Of a stretch of 17,103 bases of DNA, positions 8,484 through 15,038 are shown piece by piece. Under the pieces are notes generated by a model, which was not told the DNA's origin, ran no database searches, and worked only from the letters and a program-made list of their open reading frames with translations. Numbering within the stretch: the first letter of the stretch is position 1; the number at the start of each line of letters is the position of its first letter. The translations under genes and the position numbers were made by a program. This DNA is from Kiritimatiellia bacterium (GTDB lineage Bacteria > Verrucomicrobiota > Kiritimatiellia > RFP12 > UBA1067): positions 1-17,103 of the forward strand of contig JAEDMC010000045.1 in NCBI GenBank assembly GCA_016303225.1, in the 5' to 3' direction.

Positions 8484-8616
8484 TTTGTTTGTTCTTTCTG
8501 TTTTTCGCCTTACGCTTTCAGCAAACGGTCTGTCCGCGTTCAGCGAGGTTAACCTTGTCTTACTCTCGGAATCAGGATGCACCGACACTCGCCGGGAACC
8601 CTTCCTCGGTTCAGAC
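8484..8616 (-). promoter_or_regulatory. Long structured 5' leader
   Basis: The predicted transcript carries about 133 untranslated bases. Nested complementary segments are visible: GTCTG (8616-8612) with CAGAC (8532-8528), and CGAGG (8608-8604) with CCTCG (8548-8544). Inside them is a hairpin CCGGC-GAGT-GTCGG (8595-8582, with one G-U pair). The last ~25 bases before the ATG are A-rich and should stay open; only a weak AGAAAGAA serves as ribosome site. This could be an expression-enhancing or regulatory leader. I cannot match it to a known riboswitch class. Confidence 0.4.
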
Positions 8617-8622
8617 GCGTGA

Positions 8623-8682
8623 ATTATCGCATAAAGTGTGATCTCTTGTCAATGGGGTATTTGAAAATTTTCTAAATTTTTT
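8623..8682 (-). promoter_or_regulatory. Strong promoter with UP-like element
   Basis: On the minus strand a perfect -35 TTGACA (8652-8647) and an extended -10 TGC-GATAAT (hexamer 8628-8623) are separated by 18 bases. Immediately upstream of the -35, A- and T-tracts (8682-8659) resemble an UP element. The start site is predicted near 8616. This is the best sigma-70-type promoter in the window and drives the Cys-rich secreted protein. Confidence 0.8.
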
Positions 8683-8686
8683 GAGA

Positions 8687-8695
8687 GGGGGGGGG
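8687..8695. repeat. Nine-base G homopolymer upstream of a promoter
   Basis: A run of nine Gs lies about 35 bp upstream of the -35 box of the Cys-rich protein gene. Such tracts can slip in length. Here it falls outside the core promoter, so any effect would be on upstream binding or on terminator read-through from the pse operon. Confidence 0.6.
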
Positions 8696-8729
8696 CAACC
8701 CTTGATTTATTTGGTATTGAATAAACGAA

Positions 8730-8753
8730 ACCCGGGGCTTCTTAGCTCCGGGT
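8730..8753 (-). terminator. Candidate terminator of the nonulosonate operon
   Basis: ACCCGGGGCT (8730-8739) pairs with AGCTCCGGGT (8744-8753) over a TCTT loop, with one G-T wobble on the plus strand (an A-C mismatch on the minus strand). On the minus strand the stem is followed by TTCGTTTATT, a broken T-tract. It lies about 190 bases past the stop codon of the last operon gene. It is the only plausible terminator for that operon here. Confidence 0.55.
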
Positions 8754-8942
8754 CCGCTCAAGGTTTCTTCAGAAAGAACTCAAATGATTCGTGGATTTCC
8801 GATCGGATCGCCGAGGCCGTTTGTTTCCTCTCACCCCTCGAGCGACTGCTTCGCAGTTCGCGTTTTCATCGCCCAGGGGATATCCGTTCCTCAATCCACA
8901 AGGGTATATGCGAAGCCAAGATGCCGATGACAGGAAAATTTT
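8754..8942 (-). other. Non-coding 3' region of the operon with a strong small hairpin
   Basis: No gene is supported in this stretch. It contains a compact hairpin at 8842-8861, GCGA-ACTGC-GAA-GCAGT-CGC on the minus strand (one bulged A, GAA loop). This would lie in the operon's 3' untranslated region. A stabilising 3' structure or a processed 3'-end small RNA is possible but not shown. Confidence 0.35.
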
Positions 8943-10403
8943 TCAATCGAGGTAGTCCACCTTCATGGGCGTGCCCTTCGCGAGGTCGCAACGAGCCCTC
9001 TTTCCGAGGATTTCCGGCAGGAATTTAGGGTCGCAGCCGTCACCTGGCCTGACCGAGCGGACGTTCCGCTCGGTAAACACCTCGCCCATCTTCATGTCTT
9101 CTGCCACAAAAAGCGAACGCCGCCCGCGCCGTCCCGTCGGATCGGCCGCATAGGAAACATCCCCGACCGCCGGCAAAACGCCCTTTGCCGCCTTCACCAT
9201 CGCGCCGAACTCGTTCGGCGTCAGGGCAAACGATGACTCTGCATCCCCCTCTGGACGATCCAGTGTCAAGTGCTTCTCGATAACACGCGCCCCGAGCGCG
9301 ACCGCCGCCACAGGCACCTCGGGTCCGAGCGAATGGTCTGAAAGCCCGATCCGAACCCCTTGCGAGCCGAAGCGTTCAACCATATCGCGGATTGTTGCAA
9401 GGTGCATCTTCTCAGTTTTCGCCGGATAGGCGGATGTGCACTTGAGGAGCGTCACGTCAAAATTCCCCTCGGCGAAACAGGCATCCACCGCCTCCTGCAT
9501 CTCCTCCGGCGAGGAAACGCCGACCGAAATGAGCATGGGTTTCCCCTTCGCCGCCGTGTAGCGGATGAGCGGGATGTCCACCGCCTCGAAGCTCGCGATC
9601 TTGTAGCGCGGCACTTTGACGCCCTCGAGGAAGTCGACCGCTGTTTTGTCGAATGGCGTCGAGAAGAGCTCGATCCCAAGCGACTCCGCATACGCCTTCA
9701 GTTCGGCCGTCCACTCCCACGGCGTCGACGCCCTGCCATAGAGCTCGTGCAGCGTCATACCATCCCAGAGCGTGCCGCCGGAGATGAGGAACGGACCCGT
9801 CTTGCAGTCGAGCGTCATCGTATCGGCCGTGTAGGTCTGGAGCTTCACAGCATCCGCCCCGCTTGCTGCCGCCGCCGCGACGAGCTCCTTCGCGCGACCG
9901 AAATCGCCGCGATGGTTCGCGGACATCTCCGCGATCGTGAAAACGCAGTCCAGGTAGCGGTAGACCTCGTACTCCTCTCCGTTCAGCGTCTCGTTGCGGA
10001 CGAATTCATAGCCGTTGTCGAGAAGCGGCTTGATCGCGATGCGGTTCGAGACCTTCGACATCCCCACAACCTCGGGCAGACCCGAGCGGATGAGCGCCGC
10101 GCGCAGGAACCGCGCCGAAAGCCCCTTCCCGCGCCACGCCGGCAGTAAGCTCCCAGAGCACTCCCAGCCCCGCTCGCGTCGATTAAAGCGCACCTGTCCA
10201 ATTGGCACACCATCCGATTCGACGATGAAGAAGATGCAATCAGGGCTCTCCAGCATCCGTGAGAACCACTTGACATGATCCTCCCACCGGATCTCCTTCG
10301 AGTTCGCCGAGTTCCGCCTCACCAACACGTCGTTGGAGAGCCGAAACACAAACTCGGCATCCCCCGATCCCGCCGCACGCAGATTGAATTTTACCGCCAT
10401 CAT
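8943..10403 (-). CDS. pseI: GNAT acetyltransferase fused to pseudaminic acid synthase (PseH-like + PseI)
   Basis: The protein has 486 residues in three domains. Residues 5-150 are a GNAT N-acetyltransferase with the acetyl-CoA loop AWRGKGLSA (89-97) and the EDHVKWF motif, of the kind often seen with PseG or as PseH. Residues 152-420 are a NeuB-type TIM-barrel synthase: FTIAEMSANHRGD (E159), KLQTYTADT, FSTPFD, GLSDHSLG (H357) and EKHLTLDR. Residues 425-486 are the C-terminal SAF/antifreeze-like domain. The synthase condenses 2,4-diacetamido-2,4,6-trideoxy-L-altrose with phosphoenolpyruvate to give pseudaminic acid; the GNAT would acetylate the 4-amino intermediate made by PseC. PseI and PseH are normally separate, so the fusion is notable. 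It is the last gene of the operon, six bases after the previous stop. Two start codons in tandem (10403 and 10400) are possible. Confidence 0.9.
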   Translation of the reverse strand: MMAVKFNLRAAGSGDAEFVFRLSNDVLVRRNSANSKEIRWEDHVKWFSRMLESPDCIFFIVESDGVPIGQVRFNRRERGWECSGSLLPAWRGKGLSARFLRAALIRSGLPEVVGMSKVSNRIAIKPLLDNGYEFVRNETLNGEEYEVYRYLDCVFTIAEMSANHRGDFGRAKELVAAAAASGADAVKLQTYTADTMTLDCKTGPFLISGGTLWDGMTLHELYGRASTPWEWTAELKAYAESLGIELFSTPFDKTAVDFLEGVKVPRYKIASFEAVDIPLIRYTAAKGKPMLISVGVSSPEEMQEAVDACFAEGNFDVTLLKCTSAYPAKTEKMHLATIRDMVERFGSQGVRIGLSDHSLGPEVPVAAVALGARVIEKHLTLDRPEGDAESSFALTPNEFGAMVKAAKGVLPAVGDVSYAADPTGRRGRRSLFVAEDMKMGEVFTERNVRSVRPGDGCDPKFLPEILGKRARCDLAKGTPMKVDYLD

Positions 10404-10408
10404 TCGAC

Positions 10409-10417
10409 ATTATACCA
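10409..10417 (-). promoter_or_regulatory. Candidate internal promoter overlapping a stop codon
   Basis: On the minus strand TGG-TATAAT (hexamer 10414-10409) includes the TAA stop of the TIM-barrel gene (10412-10410) and lies five bases before the ATG at 10403. Transcription from it would start at or next to that ATG, so the message would be leaderless. No clear Shine-Dalgarno exists for this gene, which fits. It could equally be a chance match forced by the GTA-TAA codons. Confidence 0.35.
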
Positions 10418-11198
10418 AAACAGACCTCAGGAAATCCACATCGCGACGGAAGTCTTCAAGGTCGGTCAGGGAGTCGCGGACCGTTTCGATGGAGATCTTC
10501 GCATTCGGCAGAAAGACCTCGCGGCAGACCCGCGGGATGTCGAGTTCGCCCGTCCCGAGATGCGGGTGCGCGTCATAGGGCGACGTCATATCCGTCACGT
10601 CGGAAAGATGGAACATCTCCGGACGAAACCGCCGCGCAAGCTCGGACGCGAACGCGTACGGCTCGAGCCCCTGAGAATTCGCCGAACAGACCGCATGCCC
10701 GATGTCAAGGCAGAATCCGCAGCCCGTCCCGTCGATTATGCGCTCGAGTTCGTCCGCAGTCGCCCCGCGGCAGAACTTCACGCCAGCCGGATTTTCAAGC
10801 GGAACGAACGGCTTGTTCTCGATGAGCGCACGCTTCTCGCCGAACGCCTTCAGCTGGCGGACCGTCTCGCCGACGTCCCCGTCCGTTCCACCGTGGAAGA
10901 TGACATGCTCCGCCTCCAATGCGTCCGCAAACGCCTTGGTCTCGGCGAAGATCTCCAGGTTGCGCTCCGCCAGCTCCGTCTTCGCCGGATTGAATCCCTG
11001 AGCCGAATGGGCGTTGTGGATGACGAACGGGATGCCCCAGGCCTCGTGAAGCCGCTTCCACTCTGGCAGCGTCGCGAGCGACCCGGGGACGGCGAAAAGC
11101 TCAATGTAACCGAACGCCCCCTCCTTGAAGAGCCGTTCCGCCGCGACTGCGAGAGGCCCCGTGTTCGTCGACCAGATCTTGAGTCCGATGTCACACAT
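10410..11198 (-). CDS. Xylose-isomerase-like TIM-barrel protein (sugar isomerase/epimerase type)
   Basis: The protein has 262 residues from the ATG at 11198, which overlaps the previous stop by one base (TGATG); a GTG one codon earlier is an alternative. It fits the AP-endonuclease-2/xylose-isomerase-like superfamily. The expected metal and catalytic positions at the strand ends are present: IELF (E33), IFHGG (H102), LIENK (E127), CLDIGH (D165, H168), FHLSD (H197) and SIETV (E238). With the metal site intact it should be an active enzyme acting on a sugar or sugar-like substrate in the cytoplasm. It is not part of the textbook pseudaminic acid pathway. Its place between an acetyltransferase and the GNAT-PseI fusion suggests isomerisation or epimerisation of an intermediate or a precursor, which is inference. 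Confidence 0.82.
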   Translation of the reverse strand: MCDIGLKIWSTNTGPLAVAAERLFKEGAFGYIELFAVPGSLATLPEWKRLHEAWGIPFVIHNAHSAQGFNPAKTELAERNLEIFAETKAFADALEAEHVIFHGGTDGDVGETVRQLKAFGEKRALIENKPFVPLENPAGVKFCRGATADELERIIDGTGCGFCLDIGHAVCSANSQGLEPYAFASELARRFRPEMFHLSDVTDMTSPYDAHPHLGTGELDIPRVCREVFLPNAKISIETVRDSLTDLEDFRRDVDFLRSVLV

Positions 11199-11848
11199 CA
11201 CGCAAGGTCCGAAAAAACCTTCCGGAAGAATTCGCGGTTCGCCGCCTCACACCCCGTCTTCACGACAAGCGCCCTGTCCTGCCCGAATACGATGCTCCCG
11301 GACGGGATGTCGCGGTCCTTCACATAGGCGTTCGCGGCGATGATCACGTTGTCGCCGATGTGGCAGTTCCCGAGCACCTTTACCCCACTGTTCAGGCACA
11401 CGCAGTCGCCGAATGTCGGGTAGGCGCCCTTGTTGTTCCCGACCGTCACGCCCTGCGCGAACATGAAATGGTTTCCGTACGCGGCACGACCGAGCACAGA
11501 GCCAACCGGATGATCGAAGAAGAACGTCTCCGGCAACTCAATCTGATGGAAGATGTCCGCTCCCGAGACCATCTTGAGGAGGTTGTACGTCATGTCCTTC
11601 GCCTGGGAACGCTTGAACGCACGGGACAGAAAATAGAGGAACATCGCGTACTGGCAGGACTGGAGCGGGCTCAGCAGGGTTGCATTCGCATAGTACTTGT
11701 TGCGAATGCGGGAGCAGTTCGCGAGAAACCGCGCGTCGACGTCCGCGTAAGCCGCCCCCGCATCCGCGCTGTCCGCGTCCGTCCACGGGAAAAGCGCCCT
11801 GAGCTGCTTCTCGGCGAGCGCATGGAAGTCAGACATGTCCCGCGTCAT
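11198..11848 (-). CDS. CysE-like left-handed beta-helix acetyltransferase
   Basis: The protein has 216 residues. An N-terminal helical part (1-100) precedes hexapeptide-repeat strands (about 105-195) that form a left-handed beta helix. The segment DIFHQIELPETFFFDHPVG aligns by eye with serine acetyltransferase DIHP...LDH; D112-H113 match the catalytic Asp-His pair, and the later QGVTVGN and VIIAANAYV turns also fit. Despite the likeness, a role in cysteine synthesis is unlikely inside this operon. O- or N-acetylation of the nonulosonate or of a precursor is more plausible. The start overlaps the pseF stop by four bases (ATGA). A second Met at residue 5 could also be used. This enzyme does not look like PseH, which is a GNAT. 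Confidence 0.83.
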   Translation of the reverse strand: MTRDMSDFHALAEKQLRALFPWTDADSADAGAAYADVDARFLANCSRIRNKYYANATLLSPLQSCQYAMFLYFLSRAFKRSQAKDMTYNLLKMVSGADIFHQIELPETFFFDHPVGSVLGRAAYGNHFMFAQGVTVGNNKGAYPTFGDCVCLNSGVKVLGNCHIGDNVIIAANAYVKDRDIPSGSIVFGQDRALVVKTGCEAANREFFRKVFSDLA

Positions 11849-12552
11849 TTCGCCGCCTCCAACATTTTGTACTTCATCTCCGCCATCTTCCAGTCGGCCT
11901 CGGTATCAATGTCCTGCACGCGCTCCTCGGGGAGTTCGAACATCACGAGGCCCTTGCGCGGAATTCCGCCGTCCTCGGCGAATGCCGCGGCGGTCGCGAA
12001 ATAAAACATCCCCGCGTCGTGATACGTCGGCTCCAGGTCTTGCGAACGCTTCGCCGCGTTCTCCGGCTCGCGGAACGAGACGAAACCCGCCGCGCCCCGC
12101 ACGAGCGCGCGCTGGATCGGATAGGAGTAGCGCACGACTGGCACGAGCCCTCGCGCGCCCGATGCGGCAAACGTCTCGCCCGCCTCCCTCAGCAACCCGC
12201 CCGTCAGGAACGGCGCGCACGGATAGATGCAGCAGAACGAACCGAACGCCCGGCCGCGCCTCGCATACTCCGCAAGCACCTCCTTCAGCACGTCGTTCGT
12301 GGTCGCGAAGTCGTTCGCCGTCGCCGCGCTCCGCAGGAACGGCACAACCGCGCCGTTCGCCTGCGCGACTTCCGCGATCTCCGCGTCGTCCGTCGAGACC
12401 ATCACCTCGTCAAAGAGTTCCGAGCCCCTTGCCGCGGCGATCGCATACGCGATCATGGGTCTTCCCATGAACGCCTTCACATTCTTCCGCGGGATTCGCT
12501 TCGACCCGCCCCGGGCCGTGATGATCGCCAGCATGGGCTTCCTGTGCGTCAT
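11845..12552 (-). CDS. pseF: Pseudaminic acid cytidylyltransferase (CMP-sugar synthetase)
   Basis: The protein has 235 residues, the usual length. It activates the nonulosonate with CTP to give CMP-pseudaminic acid plus pyrophosphate. The nucleotide-binding signature ITARGGSKRIPRKN lies at 11-24, followed by GRPMIAYAI (30-38) and VMVSTDDAEIA (50-60), the PseF/NeuA pattern. The PFLR and DFATTNDVL segments (71-89) agree with PseF rather than NeuA proper. The start codon overlaps the stop of the upstream gene by four bases (ATGA), which implies translational coupling. Product specificity (pseudaminic versus legionaminic) is inferred from the PseB and PseC partners. Confidence 0.92.
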   Translation of the reverse strand: MTHRKPMLAIITARGGSKRIPRKNVKAFMGRPMIAYAIAAARGSELFDEVMVSTDDAEIAEVAQANGAVVPFLRSAATANDFATTNDVLKEVLAEYARRGRAFGSFCCIYPCAPFLTGGLLREAGETFAASGARGLVPVVRYSYPIQRALVRGAAGFVSFREPENAAKRSQDLEPTYHDAGMFYFATAAAFAEDGGIPRKGLVMFELPEERVQDIDTEADWKMAEMKYKMLEAAK

Positions 12553-13934
12553 GCCGTCCTCCCCCCTTCGGCGAAGGCGGTCAGATTCGCACCGGCCCTA
12601 GACATCCATCGCCCCAGCTTTCGCGACAGGCCGTACAGGGGGACGTGGCGACGGCGATGGCCTTCACGAATGTTCGCCAGACACCTCTCACAGCTTCCCA
12701 GAACCTGATCCGCCACAGTCGAAAACGCCTCCGTGCGAGCGAACAGACCGAATGTCACGCCGTCGCGCCGATACCGTTCCAAAAGGCCGCTGAGGAAACC
12801 GTAGTACCAGTCAGCATCGTCGAACCGCCCCTCCATGACCGTGAAATGCGTCAGATACCAGTAGATCATCGCGGACCGGTCCGGAGCGGGACGCGCCAGG
12901 ACGTCCGGAAGCGATGCGAGCCCGAAGCCATCCGCCATCCAGGCGCTGTAGGTTCGGTCCAGCGCGATAATCCGCGGACAGACGAGCATGCCTTGCGTCC
13001 CTGTCATCGTCTCGCAGTTCAGGATCGCGTCCACGAACGGGAAGTAGAAGGCGCTCGGAAGCGAACGGCGTCCGACGTCGAAGGCCACCATGTTCGGATA
13101 GCGCGCCCGGAGAAACGCCACTGTGCGCTCGTTCAGCTGCGAATCCACGTTGTCATGGAACGTAATGAGGACGCCGATGTCGGAGGGCACGCCCTCCATG
13201 ACCTCCATCAGCCAGAGGATCTGGTCGTCCTTCGCGGCCTCTTCGTAGCGATTACTGGCTGGCACGGGGCACAGGACGAGGTGACGGAAGCGACTGCGCA
13301 GGGCCTCGAGTTCGGCACATCTCGGACAGAGGCCGACCAGCAATTCGGTCAGCCGATGGCAGAACGCCCGGACGGCCTCGCGCTCCTCCGGCCCGATTTG
13401 GAAATTCCGGATCTGCTCACGGTAGCGGTTCGGGAATCCGTTCATGAAATCAACCGGTTCGAATCGCAGGGATCGCGGAAACGGGAAGCGAGAGAATATC
13501 CCGTTCTCCATGGTCAGGCAGAGCGCCTGCGGGAATATCTCGCGCAGCAAGGTCGGCTGCGTCGGGAAGACCAGCACGACATCCGGTTGCCAGGTCCCGA
13601 GCCGCCGCGCGAACCAGTCGGCCAGCGCACGCTTCTGGGTGTCGTCCGGCCGGCCCTTGAAAAAGGCCAGCTGCAGGGCATCCAGCGAACGGCAGTCCGG
13701 AAAGATTCGGCAAAGGTCGGCGTACGGGAACTCTATGAGACCGATTCCCTCCAGCTCGTCGGCGCCGCCCGCCTGCCATCTCGTGATTTCAGACACAACC
13801 GCCCGGATCTCCACCTTTCCAGAGGCGAGGAGCGCCCGCCCGCAGAACCGGAGGAGATGATCCCGCATCACCTGAATGGACGGGAGGAACACGTCGTAGA
13901 GACAGCTCGGATCAGCGTAGATGAGAATCTTCAC
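12549..13934 (-). CDS. GT-B-like protein of unknown function in the nonulosonate operon
   Basis: The protein has 461 residues. I do not recognise a named family. It starts with a strand and a Rossmann-like half (MKILIYADPS; PDVVLVFPTQ at 117-126; ALCLTMENGIFSRFPFPRS at 137-155). A second half has VLITFHDN at 255-262, NMVAFDVGRR at 281-290, DAILNCETMTGTQG at 302-315 and PRIIALDR at 320-327. That layout resembles GT-B glycosyltransferases or KpsS/KpsC-like capsule proteins. No signal peptide or membrane segment is visible. It starts with GTG directly after the pseC stop, with a ribosome site (AGGGG) inside the end of pseC. It occupies a place where a pathway gene is expected, so it could be a nonulosonate transferase or, less likely, a replacement for the missing PseG. 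It lacks the PseG N-terminal GxGHxxR motif. Confidence 0.75.
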   Translation of the reverse strand: MKILIYADPSCLYDVFLPSIQVMRDHLLRFCGRALLASGKVEIRAVVSEITRWQAGGADELEGIGLIEFPYADLCRIFPDCRSLDALQLAFFKGRPDDTQKRALADWFARRLGTWQPDVVLVFPTQPTLLREIFPQALCLTMENGIFSRFPFPRSLRFEPVDFMNGFPNRYREQIRNFQIGPEEREAVRAFCHRLTELLVGLCPRCAELEALRSRFRHLVLCPVPASNRYEEAAKDDQILWLMEVMEGVPSDIGVLITFHDNVDSQLNERTVAFLRARYPNMVAFDVGRRSLPSAFYFPFVDAILNCETMTGTQGMLVCPRIIALDRTYSAWMADGFGLASLPDVLARPAPDRSAMIYWYLTHFTVMEGRFDDADWYYGFLSGLLERYRRDGVTFGLFARTEAFSTVADQVLGSCERCLANIREGHRRRHVPLYGLSRKLGRWMSRAGANLTAFAEGGRTA

Positions 13935-15038
13935 TCAGAGAATCCCCTTGATCCGACGGATGATTTCCGAGAGATCGTCGTCCGTCAGCGACGGATAGAG
14001 CGGCAGCGAAATGCACTTCGCGTAATACGCCTCGGCCTTTGGATAGTCACCAGGCTTGTAGCCGTAGGTCGCGCGGTAGTACGGCTGCGTGTGCACCGGA
14101 ATGTAGTGGACCTGCAAGTTGAGACCGGCCGCGCGCGCCTTGAAGTAGAACTCACGACGGTTCTCCACGAGAACCGGATAAAGATGGAAACAGGCATTCG
14201 AATACGGCATCTCCTCCAGATGCGGGAGAGCGAGGTTCTCATTGTAGTATGAGACGATCTCGCGACGCCGGCGCTTAAACTCATTGAGGCGCTTCAGCTG
14301 CGAGACGCCGAGGGCGCACTGGAGGTCGGTGATGCGGTAGTTGTAGCCGAGCTCGCGCATCTCGTATTCCCACGTGTGAGCCATCTCGCCGTCCTTGTGC
14401 GTTCCGTGCGCCCGCAGCGCACAGAGCTTCGCGTAGAGATCCGGATCGTTTGTGGTCACCGCGCCGCCCTCGCCGGTCGTGATCGTCTTCACCGGATGGA
14501 ACGAAAAAACCGTCATATCGGAGTAGGCGCAGGAACCAACCTTCGTATCCCCGTAGTCGGACCCGATCGCGTGCGCCGCATCTTCAATCACCTTGATCCC
14601 GTGACACTTCGCAAGCGTCGCGATTCTCTTCATGTCGCAGGACTGTCCGGCGAAATGGACGGGGACGAGGGCCTTGGTCCTCGACGTGATACGCTTCTCA
14701 ATCTCATCCGGATCGATGTCCGCCGTGTGCGCATCAATGTCCGCGAAGACCGGCTTCGCGCCGGTAAACGCAATGCAATTGGCGGACGAGAGAAAGGTGA
14801 TCGGCGAGGTGATCGCCTCGTCCCCGGTGCCGAGCCCCGCCGCGAGCGCGGCGATGTGGAGCCCCGCCGTGGCGTTCGCGACCGCCACGCAATACTTCGC
14901 GCCCGTGTACGCGCAGATCGCCTGCTCAAACGCACGGACCGCCGGTCCGCACGTGAGGTAATCGCCGCGGAGAACCTCGACGACGGACTCGATGTCCGCC
15001 TCGGTGATCGACTGGTGTCCGTAGCCGTAGGTCTTCAT
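13935..15038 (-). CDS. pseC: UDP-4-amino-4,6-dideoxy-N-acetyl-L-altrosamine transaminase
   Basis: The protein has 367 residues. It is a PLP-dependent DegT/DnrJ/EryC1-type aminotransferase that transfers an amino group from glutamate to the 4-keto sugar made by PseB. The Schiff-base lysine is K184 in FSFHPVKTITTGEGG (178-192). NATAGLH (55-61) and IEDAAHAIGS (151-160) are the cofactor-binding segments. The start at 15038 is chosen because it overlaps the pseB stop by one base (TGATG) and opens with the normal PseC beginning (MKTYGYGHQSI). A longer frame to 15104 would add 22 unrelated residues inside pseB. Length and motifs fit H. pylori PseC. Confidence 0.93.
   Translation of the reverse strand: MKTYGYGHQSITEADIESVVEVLRGDYLTCGPAVRAFEQAICAYTGAKYCVAVANATAGLHIAALAAGLGTGDEAITSPITFLSSANCIAFTGAKPVFADIDAHTADIDPDEIEKRITSRTKALVPVHFAGQSCDMKRIATLAKCHGIKVIEDAAHAIGSDYGDTKVGSCAYSDMTVFSFHPVKTITTGEGGAVTTNDPDLYAKLCALRAHGTHKDGEMAHTWEYEMRELGYNYRITDLQCALGVSQLKRLNEFKRRRREIVSYYNENLALPHLEEMPYSNACFHLYPVLVENRREFYFKARAAGLNLQVHYIPVHTQPYYRATYGYKPGDYPKAEAYYAKCISLPLYPSLTDDDLSEIIRRIKGIL

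Noticed and set aside
7461..8552. Plus-strand frame of 363 codons across the 7634-7704 intergenic region
   Set aside because: It runs through a strong intrinsic terminator and a promoter of the minus strand and lacks any domain; judged a GC-driven shadow.
10275..11327. Plus-strand frame of 350 codons opposite the TIM-barrel gene
   Set aside because: Shadow of a coding region with intact metal-site motifs on the other strand; no initiation signal.
11198..11848. Serine O-acetyltransferase for cysteine synthesis (cysE)
   Set aside because: Fold and catalytic pair match, but the gene is locked into a nonulosonate operon by overlapping starts and no cysteine synthase is nearby, so a sugar acetyltransferase is preferred.
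13450..13470. tRNA T-loop-like GGTTCGAATC
   Set aside because: It lies inside the 461-residue coding sequence and no acceptor or anticodon stems can be formed around it.
12645..14252. Long plus-strand open frame (535 codons) antisense to the GT-B-like gene and pseC
   Set aside because: It has no ribosome site, reads as an Arg/Glu/His-rich string without any domain, and lies opposite two well-supported genes. High GC makes such antisense frames common.
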